This document shows, piece after piece, positions 7,916 through 16,195 of a stretch of 64,000 nt of DNA (within the stretch, counting starts at the first letter, position 1; every line of letters starts with the position of its first letter). The notes below the pieces were generated by a model. The model saw only the letters and a list, made by a program, of their open reading frames with translations. It did not search any database and was not told where the DNA came from. The stretch spans positions 558,001 to 622,000 of the forward strand of contig NZ_JACEZU010000001.1 in NCBI RefSeq assembly GCF_014042355.1, written 5' to 3'. This stretch comes from Rugamonas apoptosis (GTDB lineage: Bacteria; Pseudomonadota; Gammaproteobacteria; Burkholderiales; Burkholderiaceae_D). The position numbers were made by a program, and so were the translations under genes.

Positions 7916-8889
7916 TTGTTGTGCGAATTAGCTGATGTGTATATTAGAGATTACCACTGTCGACCAGGAAGGTATGAGGTAGCCTTATTGAGCAATTGTT
8001 CGATGCAGTAAGCATCGGCGCCAGGTTCTCAGATCTGGCCAGCGTTTACATTAACGAGAGTCCACGCAGGGACCGGCGTCAGATATGACGCCATGCGCAA
8101 AGGAGCGTTTGGCTGCTACACCATCAGCCCCGGCGGCGGATACCCTGATTTGCATTCTTGACAAGGAGCGTTTGAGCGTTTAAGCAGTCTTTACTACGAT
8201 CCCAATCTTTTCGCTATTGTCCAGCTATCCGGCATGCCGCAAGGAAGGATCGCCAATCTCAGCTGGCCCGGCTGTTTCTCAGGCTTCGAGACCGACGCCA
8301 GGACCCTCACTTTTAAGAGCCGTGGCCTGCAACTTCGCTCCGTCTCGGGTGGCTGTGAACTGTCCGGCATTTAACAAGGATTTCGAACACTGGTCTGCTT
8401 TTACATCTGTGTGCGCGTCCGAGAAGACTTTTGTCTCCGGTCTATAAAAACGGTCGGTGGCAACAGCTGATTAAATTTACGACTTTATTGTTCAAACTCC
8501 CAAAAAATTGAAACTTGCTGAGGTATCAATTTACGACTCTTGCAAACTCGCGTGAGGCGGCAATATTGAGTCTTGCCCTTGACTAATTTACGACTATATT
8601 TGGCAAGAATAGCAGCTATCTCAACGCTAGTTAGTTGGTCAGTATCTTGAGATCAACGAAATAGGCCGCGTTGAAATCTGCGAGGACGATAAAGAACTGG
8701 ACAATTGTTTCGGGAGGGCGCCTAAGCGCCGCAAAGCGCGGGACAACGCCCACTGCGGCGCCACACTGGGCGTAGCCTCGCGCGTTGGCCTTGAAGCGGG
8801 CGCGCCGTAGAACGATATGCCGGAACGAATGCCCGCTTGTCCTGTGAGCTTAGCCAGATTAGACTAATAGGAAGTACGGGGAGAACGCC
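7916..8889. other. Non-coding stretch with hairpins and spaced repeats
   Basis: No credible full gene is seen in about 970 bp. It contains a perfect hairpin GGCGTCA-GATA-TGACGCC (8075-8092), a 12-bp direct repeat AAGGAGCGTTTG (8100-8111 and 8163-8174), and three copies of AATTTACGACT (8474-8595). An open frame without a start runs from about 8629 to 8807 and reads like a protein fragment (QYLEINEIGRVEICEDD), possibly a relic of an older gene. The stretch separates the IS-damaged PIN gene from the Phd/VapC pair and looks like decayed mobile-element DNA. Confidence 0.4.
8474..8595 (+). repeat. Three spaced copies of AATTTACGACT
   Basis: Exact 11-bp copies start at 8474, 8528 and 8585, in the same orientation and 54 and 57 bp apart (about five helical turns). 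The flanks differ apart from a weak preference for T after the core. The arrangement resembles transposase-binding sites at the end of a Tn7-like transposon or iterons; no matching transposase is present in the window. Confidence 0.7.
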
Positions 8890-9138
8890 GTGAAACCCAT
8901 CAATATGCTGGAAGCTAAGTCCTCGCTTTCTCGTTTGGTCGACGCCATCGAACGTGGCCAGGAAAGGGAGATTGTCATTGCTCGTAATGGCCGCCCGGCA
9001 GCGAAGCTGGTTCCGCTTGAATCGGCGCCGGTGGAATGCCGTATAGGTGTCGCCAAGGGAAAGTTCGAGGTCCCGGAAAATATCGACAGGCATAACGATG
9101 AAGTGGCACGCCTGTTCAGGTATGGGACGGACAAGTGA
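8890..9138 (+). CDS. Phd/YefM-family antitoxin
   Basis: The 82-aa protein MKPINMLEAKSSLSRLVDAI has the typical Phd/YefM N-terminal DNA-binding fold (A-K-x-x-L-S-R-L-V pattern, then EIVIARNGRPAAKLVPL). It has a variable C-terminus (about 50-82) that would wrap and block the toxin. The start is GTG at 8890, supported by GGGGAG 6 nt upstream. It overlaps the toxin gene by 4 bp (GTGA), so translation is coupled. Antitoxins of this family usually repress their own operon together with the toxin. It sits at the boundary between the foreign and core-like sequence, a common place for stabilisation modules. Confidence 0.9.
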   Translation: MKPINMLEAKSSLSRLVDAIERGQEREIVIARNGRPAAKLVPLESAPVECRIGVAKGKFEVPENIDRHNDEVARLFRYGTDK

Positions 9139-9521
9139 ACCTGCTGTTGGATACGCACGTCGCGCTGTGGGCGATAGCCGACAGCCCGAAGTTGACGCAG
9201 ACGGCGCGGGACTTGATTCTGTCACCGAGCACGATAGTTTGGATCAGCACCGCCAGCATGTGGGAAATCGCCATCAAACATGCGCTGGGCCGCGGTGACG
9301 TACCGATTTCCAGCCAGGATGCTGCGCGTTATTTTCGCGCGTCCGGTTATCGATTTCTGCCGGTAGTGGCTGAGCATGCGATAGCTGTTGAAGACCTGGC
9401 CGCACTACACAGCGATCCTTTCGACCGCATGCTCGTGGCGCAGGCCATGGTGGAGCCCATGCGCCTGATGACCCACGATGTGCAAATGGCCGCCTACAGC
9501 GATACCATCATCAAGATTTAG
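9135..9521 (+). CDS. VapC-type PIN-domain toxin
   Basis: This 128-aa PIN-domain ribonuclease is the toxin partner of the preceding antitoxin. The expected acidic metal-binding residues are visible: D6 (LLLDTHVALW), E in STASMWEIAIK, D in SDPFDRMLVAQA, and D in LMTHDVQM. The LLLDTH(V/A)LLW start and DPFDR motif are characteristic of the subgroup paired with Phd antitoxins. The start is GTG overlapping the antitoxin stop. Activity is probably cleavage of specific RNAs; the target cannot be inferred. The gene appears intact. Confidence 0.92.
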   Translation: MNLLLDTHVALWAIADSPKLTQTARDLILSPSTIVWISTASMWEIAIKHALGRGDVPISSQDAARYFRASGYRFLPVVAEHAIAVEDLAALHSDPFDRMLVAQAMVEPMRLMTHDVQMAAYSDTIIKI

Positions 9522-9571
9522 CATGCCGCCATCCGTTGGACGGCAACCCGCCACTGCCGACGTCCTGGGGA

Positions 9572-10309
9572 CTAGGCGCTCGCCTTGAGCGCCTCCAGCT
9601 CGGCCCGCAGCGCGATGCGCTCGGCGTTGGAGGCGTCCAGCTTGGTGCGCAATTCCTTGGCATCGGCCTCGAAATTGTCGCGCGCGGTGACGGCGCCTAT
9701 CAGTTCCATCTCGGCTTTCAGGCGGGCGTCCGACTGGGCCGCCGACGCGGCCACATTGCGTTCGATCTGCTGGCGCAGGTCGGCCAGCTGGTCGTCCTTG
9801 CCGCCGATGGCCAGTTGATCCTTGGCCTTGCCCACCAGCGCGTCGGTGGCCACCTGGCGCGCGTCGCGCAGCTCGGCCCGCAGGCGGTCGATGTCCTCGC
9901 CCCGTTCGGCCGCCAGCGCCAGCGCCTGGTCGCGCGCGATGGTCACGCTGGCCAGTTGCGCTTGCAGCTCGTCGCGCGCGGCTTCCAGTTCCTCGCCGGC
10001 CTTGAGCAGGTCGTCCATGTCGCGCTCGGCCTGGGCCAGCGCTTCGCGTCCGCCGATGCCCGCTTCCTCGGCGAATTGCTGGGCCCAGTTGCCCAGCGCG
10101 GCGACCAGCGCGGCCGGCATTTCCGGTTTCGGTGGCGCCGGTGGTTCGATGTGGCTGGCGCGCCACTCGGCCAGGTGGCGGTGGATGGCGCTGGCCGAGC
10201 CGGCGCCCAGCGCTTCGCGCACTGTGTCGAGGGAAACTTCTTTACCTTCGTCCTGCAGGCCGGAGGCCGCCGCCGTGACTTCGTCGAGTGTGACTTCTTG
10301 GCGTGGCAT
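9572..10309 (-). CDS. KfrA-like DNA-binding coiled-coil protein
   Basis: This 245-aa protein resembles KfrA. It has an N-terminal winged-helix/HTH domain (about 1-75: VTAAASGLQDEGKEVSLDTV, then SASAIHRHLAEW) followed by a long, almost uninterrupted alpha-helical coiled coil rich in Ala, Glu, Arg and Gln (about 85-240). KfrA of IncP plasmids is an autoregulated partition-associated DNA-binding protein; chromosomal copies have uncertain roles in DNA organisation or regulation. ATG at 10309 is chosen because TCTGGAGACC provides a ribosome site just upstream and the domain begins there; longer in-frame extensions are low-complexity. The upstream region contains imperfect palindromes that could be its own operator. 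Confidence 0.8.
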   Translation of the reverse strand: MPRQEVTLDEVTAAASGLQDEGKEVSLDTVREALGAGSASAIHRHLAEWRASHIEPPAPPKPEMPAALVAALGNWAQQFAEEAGIGGREALAQAERDMDDLLKAGEELEAARDELQAQLASVTIARDQALALAAERGEDIDRLRAELRDARQVATDALVGKAKDQLAIGGKDDQLADLRQQIERNVAASAAQSDARLKAEMELIGAVTARDNFEADAKELRTKLDASNAERIALRAELEALKASA

Positions 10310-10703
10310 ATCGGTCTCCAGAAAAGGGTGGTGTAATTGTAAAGGACAATGGTAGCGCATCGCATACGCTATGGCGACCGATACGATACCGTATATTCTT
10401 GCCTCTAAGCAAGGCGTGGTGGTGTTTCTCCTCCCTGCCCGTGCCACGACCGCACGAGCCCGCTGGGGAGGGCCGCCGCCGGGGCGCGCAAGCTGTTGTT
10501 TCCATGCCGCGTGGCCGGCATGGCCCGCCCTGTGAGGCGCCGGCCAGCGCGGCGATATCCTGTTGCCGCCGGGGTACAAATTGTTGACCAGCAACACGCC
10601 GCGGAGTACAACTTTAAACATCGGTAATTTGCACCACCAGCCCCAGCAACGGGCGTGCTGGCGCGCACTGCCGCGGATGACCAGCCATGCCCAGAGGATC
10701 AGC
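10310..10703. other. Intergenic region between the divergent kfrA-like and porin genes
   Basis: This 394-bp stretch has no gene. Near the kfrA-like start it contains short symmetric elements, including ATACG-ATAC-CGTAT at 10381-10394 and overlapping GCGCATCGCATACGC-type repeats around 10354-10370, candidates for a KfrA-type autoregulatory operator. The half nearer the porin is GC-rich, with no promoter I can assign. Confidence 0.4.
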
Positions 10704-11681
10704 GTGAAACGATTTATACCGTTATGTGCCGCGTTGGCGTTGCAGCCGGCGCTGGCGCAGGCCCAGGTCGAGGTGTACGGCGTGCTGGACCTGGCCATCA
10801 CCTCCGACAGCGATTCCGGCAAGCGCCTCACCAGGGTCGATAGCGGCCAACAGACGGCCAGCCGGCTTGGCATCAAGGGTTCGGAAGAGCTGGGCAGCGG
10901 GCTGCGCGCTATATTCGACGTGGAATCCCAGATCGAGGCCGACACCGGCCAGCCCTCGTTCGCAGGCCGGCCGTTCGGCAGCCAGTCCTGGGTGGGGTTG
11001 AGCGGCCCGTTCGGCGCCGTGCGCGCGGGCCGCATGTTCACGCCCTATTTCGGCGCCATCGCCAGCAACGATCCGTTCGACGCCAAGGGGCCCGGCGAAT
11101 CGACGCGGGTGTTCTACGATTCCGGCGTGCGCATGGATAACACGGTCAAGTATTCGCTGCCGCCCACGCTGGGCGGTCTGTATGGCGACCTGGCCTACGG
11201 CGCCGGCGAGGTGGCGGGCAACAGCCAGGCCAACCGCCAGCTCAGCGGCGACATCGGTTACGCGGCCGGTCCGCTCAATGTGGTGCTGGCCTACCACAGC
11301 GCCAATGACGCGCAGGGCCTGAAGCTGGCCCGCAGCCACCTGGTCGGCGGCAGCTACGATTTCGGCCCCGTCAAAGGCTGGCTGGTGCTGGCCCGCAGCC
11401 GTAACGACAGCACGCTCGACACGCGCGATACCCTGTTCGGCCTCAGCGTGCCCGTCGGGCGCGACGTGATCGCGGCCGATTATGTGCACAAGAGCGATCT
11501 CTACAACCGCGACGCCGACGCCACCCAGCTGGCGCTGGCCTACTATCACACGCTCTCGAAGCGCAGCAATTTGTATTTGATCGGCTCGCATTTGAGCAAC
11601 GATGGCGCGGCCAGTTACCAGGTCTCGCTGCCCGGTGGCACGCGGCGTGTGATCGCGGCGGGCATGCGCCACCAGTTTTGA
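10704..11681 (+). CDS. Gram-negative outer-membrane porin
   Basis: The 325-aa protein begins with a signal peptide (VKRFIPLCAALALQPALAQA) followed directly by QVEVYGVLDLAI, the classic first beta-strand of betaproteobacterial 16-strand porins. The constriction-loop region contains GRMFTPYFGAIA, and the protein ends in ...AAGMRHQF with the terminal Phe needed for barrel assembly. It would form a trimeric diffusion channel; substrate preference is unknown. The GTG at 10704 is preferred because GAGG precedes it and the signal peptide begins there; an ATG at 10677 would add nine residues. The next gene starts 11 bp after the stop, so the porin may be co-transcribed with a periplasmic binding protein. 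Confidence 0.9.
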   Translation: MKRFIPLCAALALQPALAQAQVEVYGVLDLAITSDSDSGKRLTRVDSGQQTASRLGIKGSEELGSGLRAIFDVESQIEADTGQPSFAGRPFGSQSWVGLSGPFGAVRAGRMFTPYFGAIASNDPFDAKGPGESTRVFYDSGVRMDNTVKYSLPPTLGGLYGDLAYGAGEVAGNSQANRQLSGDIGYAAGPLNVVLAYHSANDAQGLKLARSHLVGGSYDFGPVKGWLVLARSRNDSTLDTRDTLFGLSVPVGRDVIAADYVHKSDLYNRDADATQLALAYYHTLSKRSNLYLIGSHLSNDGAASYQVSLPGGTRRVIAAGMRHQF

Positions 11682-11692
11682 ACGGAGTGGTC

Positions 11693-12484
11693 ATGGATGC
11701 GCGTGGTGGTGGGCGTCGCTGGTGGGTGACGGGGCTGGCGGCGGCGCTGTGGTGGCTGGGAAGCGGGCCGGCCCGCGCCGATGAGATCAGCATGGCGTTC
11801 GGTGAGAAGATCCCGCCGTTCTGTTTCCCGGAAACCAATTCCGGCATCGAGATCGAAGTGCTGAGCCAGGCGCTGGCGTTCCGTGGCCATGTGCTCAAGC
11901 CGGTCTACTATTCGTTCGCCCGCATCCCGGTGGCCTTCAAGTCCCACCAGGTGGACGCGGCCATGACGGACCTGGGCCAGGACATGACGGCCGTGGGCGC
12001 GTATTACGCCGAGCCGGCCGTCTACTACGATAACGTGTTCATCACGCTCAAGGAGCGCAACATCGTGATCCGCAAGCCGCAGGATTTGAAGGGCTTGAGC
12101 GTGTTGTCCTTTCCCGGCGGCGCCAAGCGCTATCCCGACTGGCTGGGGCCGGTGGCCAGGTCCGGCCGGTATTTCGAGCAGAACGACCAGGCGCTGCAAG
12201 TGCTCACGCTCGACAAGGGCCGCTACGACGTCGTGCTCAGCGACCGCAACATCTTCCGCTATTTCACCCTGCTGCTGTCGCTCAACAAATCGATTCAGCT
12301 GCGGCCCGTGACGGAGCAAAGTTTCGTCAAATTCAACCCGATGGATTACCGCGCCGTGTTCTGGAACAAGCGCTACCGCGACGACTTCAACGCCGGCCTC
12401 AAGCACATCAAGGAAAACGGCCATTTCGACGCCATCTACCGCAAATACCTGGGTGACAACAAGGCCGAGCCGAAGCCCGAATAA
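11693..12484 (+). CDS. Periplasmic solute-binding protein (SBP_bac_3 family)
   Basis: This 263-aa protein has a signal peptide (about 1-30, ending GPARA) and then a type-II periplasmic binding fold of the amino-acid/ectoine-binding family 3, with segments MAFGEKIPPFCF, FKSHQVDAAMTD and DRNIFRYF. No ABC-transporter permease or ATPase is nearby. It may therefore be a sensory ligand-binding protein rather than part of an importer; the hybrid histidine kinase encoded convergently next to it is a possible but unproven partner. ATG at 11693 is preceded by CGGAG at good spacing; an in-frame TTG at 11678 is rejected. It follows the porin by 11 bp. Confidence 0.82.
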   Translation: MDARGGGRRWWVTGLAAALWWLGSGPARADEISMAFGEKIPPFCFPETNSGIEIEVLSQALAFRGHVLKPVYYSFARIPVAFKSHQVDAAMTDLGQDMTAVGAYYAEPAVYYDNVFITLKERNIVIRKPQDLKGLSVLSFPGGAKRYPDWLGPVARSGRYFEQNDQALQVLTLDKGRYDVVLSDRNIFRYFTLLLSLNKSIQLRPVTEQSFVKFNPMDYRAVFWNKRYRDDFNAGLKHIKENGHFDAIYRKYLGDNKAEPKPE

Positions 12485-12518
12485 GCGCAACCACAGCCCT
12501 GTTTTCCAGCCTTGATAT

Positions 12519-15500
12519 TCAGCCCTGCTCGCGTTCCAGCCAGGCGCGGGCCTGGCGCAGCGTGTCCGACAGCTCGGTTTGCACGGCTTGCCAGTGCGCC
12601 TGCGCTTCCGTGTCGCGCTGTTCGGTGATGGCCGTCTCGGCCGCGATGGTGGCTTGCACCAGGCGCTTGGCGCCCAGCACGCCGACGGCGCCCCGCAGGC
12701 TGTGGTAGAGCCGGGCCGCGTCCTGCATGCGGCCTTCGCGCAGCGCCGTGGCGGCGTCCGTCAGCGGCGCCATGCCTGTGTCGAGCGCGCCCCGCACCAT
12801 CTTGAACATCACTTCGCGGCCCTTGGGGTCCTTGCCCATCACGCGCATCAGGCTGTCCATGTTGAACACGTTGCCGTCGGCGGGCGGCGTGGCCGCGCTA
12901 TCAGTGCTATCAATGCTATCAATGCGATCGGCGGACGGCGCGGCTGGCGCGGCTGGCGGTGCCAGGCCAGGTGCTCCCCCCGGTGTGGCCGGCAACTGGC
13001 GTTCAAGTACGGCCAGCATCTGCTCCACTTCGATCGGCTTGGGGATGAAGTCTGAAATGCCAGCCTCCACGCAGCGGTCGCGCTCGGACGCCAGCACGCC
13101 GGCCGTCATGGCGATCACGGGCAAGCGCAGGCCCAGTTCCTGGCGCAGGATGCGGGTGGCGCTGAAACCGTCCAGCACCGGCATCTGCATGTCCATCAAC
13201 ACGGCGTCGTAGTGGCCGGCTGAACTGCGCAGCAAGTCCACGGCTTGCTGGCCGTCACCCACCACGTCCAGCGTGGCCCCGGCCTGTTCCAGGATGCCGC
13301 GCGCCACCGTCTGGTTCAACAGATTGTCCTCCACCAGCAGCAGGTGCACGCCGCGCAGGCGGCCGGTGATCCCGCGCGCTGGCGCTGGTGCGGCCGCGCC
13401 TTCGGCCTTGGCGGCCAGCGCCTGGTGCAGTGCGTCGAACAGGTTGGAACTGGTGATGGGCTTGACCAGCACCACGTCCGCCTCGGGTGCGTTGGAAATC
13501 TCCTCCAGCCGGTCCAGCGCGAAGGCGTTGATCATCACCACGATCAGTTGCTTGCCGCCGTGGGATGCCTGGCAGATGGCCTTGGCGGCGGCCAGTCCGC
13601 CCATGTCGGCCATGTGCCAGTCGGCCAGCACCACGTCGTAGGGCTGGCCGGCGTCGCGCCGGGCCCGGTAGCGGGCCAGCGCGGCCGTCCCCGAGTCGAC
13701 CTCGTCGGCATGCCAGCCCCAGGCCCGGATCAGCTTGCCGATCAGTTCGCGGCTGGTGCGGTTGTCGTCGGCCACCAGCACGCGCAGCGGCCCCAGCGTG
13801 GGCGCCCGGCGCGGCCTGGCCTGCGCCGGCAACTCTGTGAACGGCAGCGTGAACCAGAAGCGCGTGCCCTGGCCCACCACGCTGCTGACGGCGATCTGGC
13901 CACCCATCATTTCGATCAGGCGCTTGCTGATGGCCAGCCCCAGGCCGGTGCCGCCGAAGCGGCGCGTGATGCTTTCGTCGCCCTGGGAAAAGGCGGTGAA
14001 CAACTGGGCTTGCTGCGGCTCGGCGATGCCGATGCCGGTGTCGCGCACCTCGAAGCACAAGCGGGCCTGGTCGCCCTCGCGCCGTTCCAGCGCCACCCGT
14101 ACCACCACTTCGCCCTGGGCCGTGAACTTGATGGCGTTGCCGGCCAGGTTGACCAGCACCTGTTGCAGGCGCAGCGCGTCGCCGCGCAGCAGGCGCGGCA
14201 CGTCCGGTTCCACTTCGATGGCCAGTTCCAGTTCCTTGTCGCCGGCGCTCATGGTCATGGTGGTGGCCAGCGTGTTGAGCACTTCGTCCAGTTCGAACTC
14301 CGTGGGCGACAGTTCCATGCGCCGCGCCTCGATCTTGGAGAAGTCGAGCACGTCGTTGAGGATGGCCAGCAGCGACTGGCCCGACATGCGCACCATGGTC
14401 AGGTATTTGCGCTGCTGCGGCGTGAGCGCGGTGTTGCCCAGCAGGTAGACCATGCCCAGCACGGCGTTCATCGGGGTACGGATCTCGTGGCTCATGTTGG
14501 CCACGAAGTCGCTCTTGGCGCGGTTGGCCGCCTCGGCCCGGTCGCGCTCGCGCTCCAGCTCGCTGGCGCGGGCCTCCAGCTCGCCGCGCAGGCGCCGTGC
14601 CTCCGTCACGTCGGCGATCACGGCCAGCACCTTGGTGCCCTGGTCGGTGCGCACCGCGCTCAGGTTGACTTCGATGGGGAACTCGCTGCCGTCGCGGCGC
14701 AGCCCCAGCAGCGCGGCGCCCTTGCCCATGCGCATGGGCTCGTCGCTCAGGCGGTCGGTCACGAAGCGCAGCCGGTGGGCGCTGTGCAACTCGCGCAGCC
14801 GGGCTGGCATCAGCGTTTCCAGCGGCTGGCCAATGATGTCGGCGCGGCCATAGCCGAAACAGCGTTCGGCTTCGCGGTTGAAGGTTTCCACCCGGCCAGC
14901 GCCATCCACCACCACGATGGCGTTGGGCGCCAGCTCGATCAGGCGCTGCAGGCGGGCGTCGGCCGCCAGCCGTTCGTGCATCAGGCTGTTGAAGGCCGTC
15001 GTCAGCTGGCCAATCTCGTCCTGGCTGGTGACGGGCAGCGGACTGAAATGGCTGGTGTCGCGCCGCAGCCGCACGATGGCTTCGTGCAGCCGCAACAACG
15101 GCGCCATCAGGTGCAGCGTGAACCAGCCGATCAGCAGCGCGCCCAGCGCGGCGGCCAGCGCGCTCCACAGGGCCACCCGGTACAGCACGCCATTGAACGG
15201 TTCGAACGCTTCCTCGGCCGGCAGCGAGGCGCCCAGCACCCAGTCGACCGACTTGAGGGACTTGAAGCTGGTCAGGGCCAGTACCCCTTTGCTGTTGGTG
15301 GAGAGGGCCGTGCCCTCGAAGCCATCGCGCAGCGCGCGCGTGGTGGACAGGTTGGCGTTGGGCGGACGGGGCTGCAGCAGGCGCGTGGCGTCGGGATGGA
15401 GCACGTACACCGGCGTCGGGCTGCGGGTGAGCGCGAAGTAATAGCCGCTGCGGCCCACCTTGGCGGTGCGCAAGTGGCCCAGCAGATTATCCTTGTACAG

Positions 15501-16034
15501 CTGCAGCACACCCACCAGCACGCACGCCACGCGGCCCTGGGCGTCGAACACGGGGGCCGCCATTTGCACGATCGGTTGCTTGCTGGTCTTGCCGATCAGC
15601 GGTTCCGTGATCATGGCCTGGCGGGTGCGCATCACTTGCTGGAAGAAGGCGCGGTCGGCGGCGTTCACGCCCAGGCGCCCGGGCACGGCCGGCAAGTCGG
15701 CCACGATGGCGCCATCGGGCCCCAGCACCAGCAAATCGTCGAACAGCGACAACATGGCCCGTTCGCTGTAATAGGCGCGCAGTTGTGCCGTCGAGGTGGC
15801 GATGGCGGCCGGTTGCAGCTTGGCCGAGCGTTCCACGATGGTGAGCAACATGAGCAATTTGTCATCGAGTTCCTCGGCCGTGCGGTTGACCAGCGCCGTT
15901 TGCTGGTCGAACAGGACTTTCGTGAAATCGTCGCGCATGCGTTGTGTCTGCACCACGGTCACCAGCGCGATCATCAGGATCGAGGTGAGACTGGTGGCCA
16001 GGGCGACTTTGGCTTTGATGCCGAGGGGCTTCAT
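12519..16034 (-). CDS. Membrane hybrid sensor histidine kinase (dCache-HAMP-PAS-HisKA-HATPase-REC-REC-Hpt)
   Basis: This 1171-aa multi-domain phosphorelay kinase has a membrane segment at about 9-28, a periplasmic dCache-like sensor (about 35-280), a second membrane segment (about 285-307), HAMP (about 305-358), PAS (about 360-480) and HisKA with phospho-acceptor H516 in SHEIRTPMN. HATPase_c (about 618-735) has DTGIGI and GGTGLGLAIS boxes. Two receiver domains follow (about 752-868 with ADWHMADMGG, about 890-1008 with MDMQMPVLDG), then a C-terminal Hpt domain (about 1068-1165, LYHSLRGAVGVLGA). All phosphorelay residues look intact. A short 9-nt repeat encodes IDSIDSTDS in the linker before the Hpt. 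No response regulator with an output domain lies nearby, so its target is unknown. It is transcribed divergently from fnr. Confidence 0.93.
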   Translation of the reverse strand: MKPLGIKAKVALATSLTSILMIALVTVVQTQRMRDDFTKVLFDQQTALVNRTAEELDDKLLMLLTIVERSAKLQPAAIATSTAQLRAYYSERAMLSLFDDLLVLGPDGAIVADLPAVPGRLGVNAADRAFFQQVMRTRQAMITEPLIGKTSKQPIVQMAAPVFDAQGRVACVLVGVLQLYKDNLLGHLRTAKVGRSGYYFALTRSPTPVYVLHPDATRLLQPRPPNANLSTTRALRDGFEGTALSTNSKGVLALTSFKSLKSVDWVLGASLPAEEAFEPFNGVLYRVALWSALAAALGALLIGWFTLHLMAPLLRLHEAIVRLRRDTSHFSPLPVTSQDEIGQLTTAFNSLMHERLAADARLQRLIELAPNAIVVVDGAGRVETFNREAERCFGYGRADIIGQPLETLMPARLRELHSAHRLRFVTDRLSDEPMRMGKGAALLGLRRDGSEFPIEVNLSAVRTDQGTKVLAVIADVTEARRLRGELEARASELERERDRAEAANRAKSDFVANMSHEIRTPMNAVLGMVYLLGNTALTPQQRKYLTMVRMSGQSLLAILNDVLDFSKIEARRMELSPTEFELDEVLNTLATTMTMSAGDKELELAIEVEPDVPRLLRGDALRLQQVLVNLAGNAIKFTAQGEVVVRVALERREGDQARLCFEVRDTGIGIAEPQQAQLFTAFSQGDESITRRFGGTGLGLAISKRLIEMMGGQIAVSSVVGQGTRFWFTLPFTELPAQARPRRAPTLGPLRVLVADDNRTSRELIGKLIRAWGWHADEVDSGTAALARYRARRDAGQPYDVVLADWHMADMGGLAAAKAICQASHGGKQLIVVMINAFALDRLEEISNAPEADVVLVKPITSSNLFDALHQALAAKAEGAAAPAPARGITGRLRGVHLLLVEDNLLNQTVARGILEQAGATLDVVGDGQQAVDLLRSSAGHYDAVLMDMQMPVLDGFSATRILRQELGLRLPVIAMTAGVLASERDRCVEAGISDFIPKPIEVEQMLAVLERQLPATPGGAPGLAPPAAPAAPSADRIDSIDSTDSAATPPADGNVFNMDSLMRVMGKDPKGREVMFKMVRGALDTGMAPLTDAATALREGRMQDAARLYHSLRGAVGVLGAKRLVQATIAAETAITEQRDTEAQAHWQAVQTELSDTLRQARAWLEREQG

Positions 16035-16195
16035 GGGGTCCTTGTGAGCGGTGCATGAGCACGAGGAATTTTCCTATCAATACCCATCCATGGCAAGGTG
16101 CGCGACCGGCGCGCGCCATATTTTCTGACGGCAATACTTGATTGGATGAGTGCGGCTTTAGCGGTATTTGGCGGCAAGTAAGCTACACTAGCGGC

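Noticed and set aside
8217..8447. 76-codon plus-strand open frame in the non-coding stretch
   Set aside because: No ribosome site, no recognisable motif, and composition typical of a chance frame.
8474..8595. CRISPR-like array
   Set aside because: Only three 11-bp repeats with unequal spacing and no cas genes; far too short for CRISPR repeats.
13245..16058. Very long plus-strand open frame (about 940 codons) opposite the hybrid histidine kinase
   Set aside because: It is an antisense shadow in high-GC DNA: the composition is His/Gln/Gly-rich without domains, while the minus strand gives a full set of kinase motifs.
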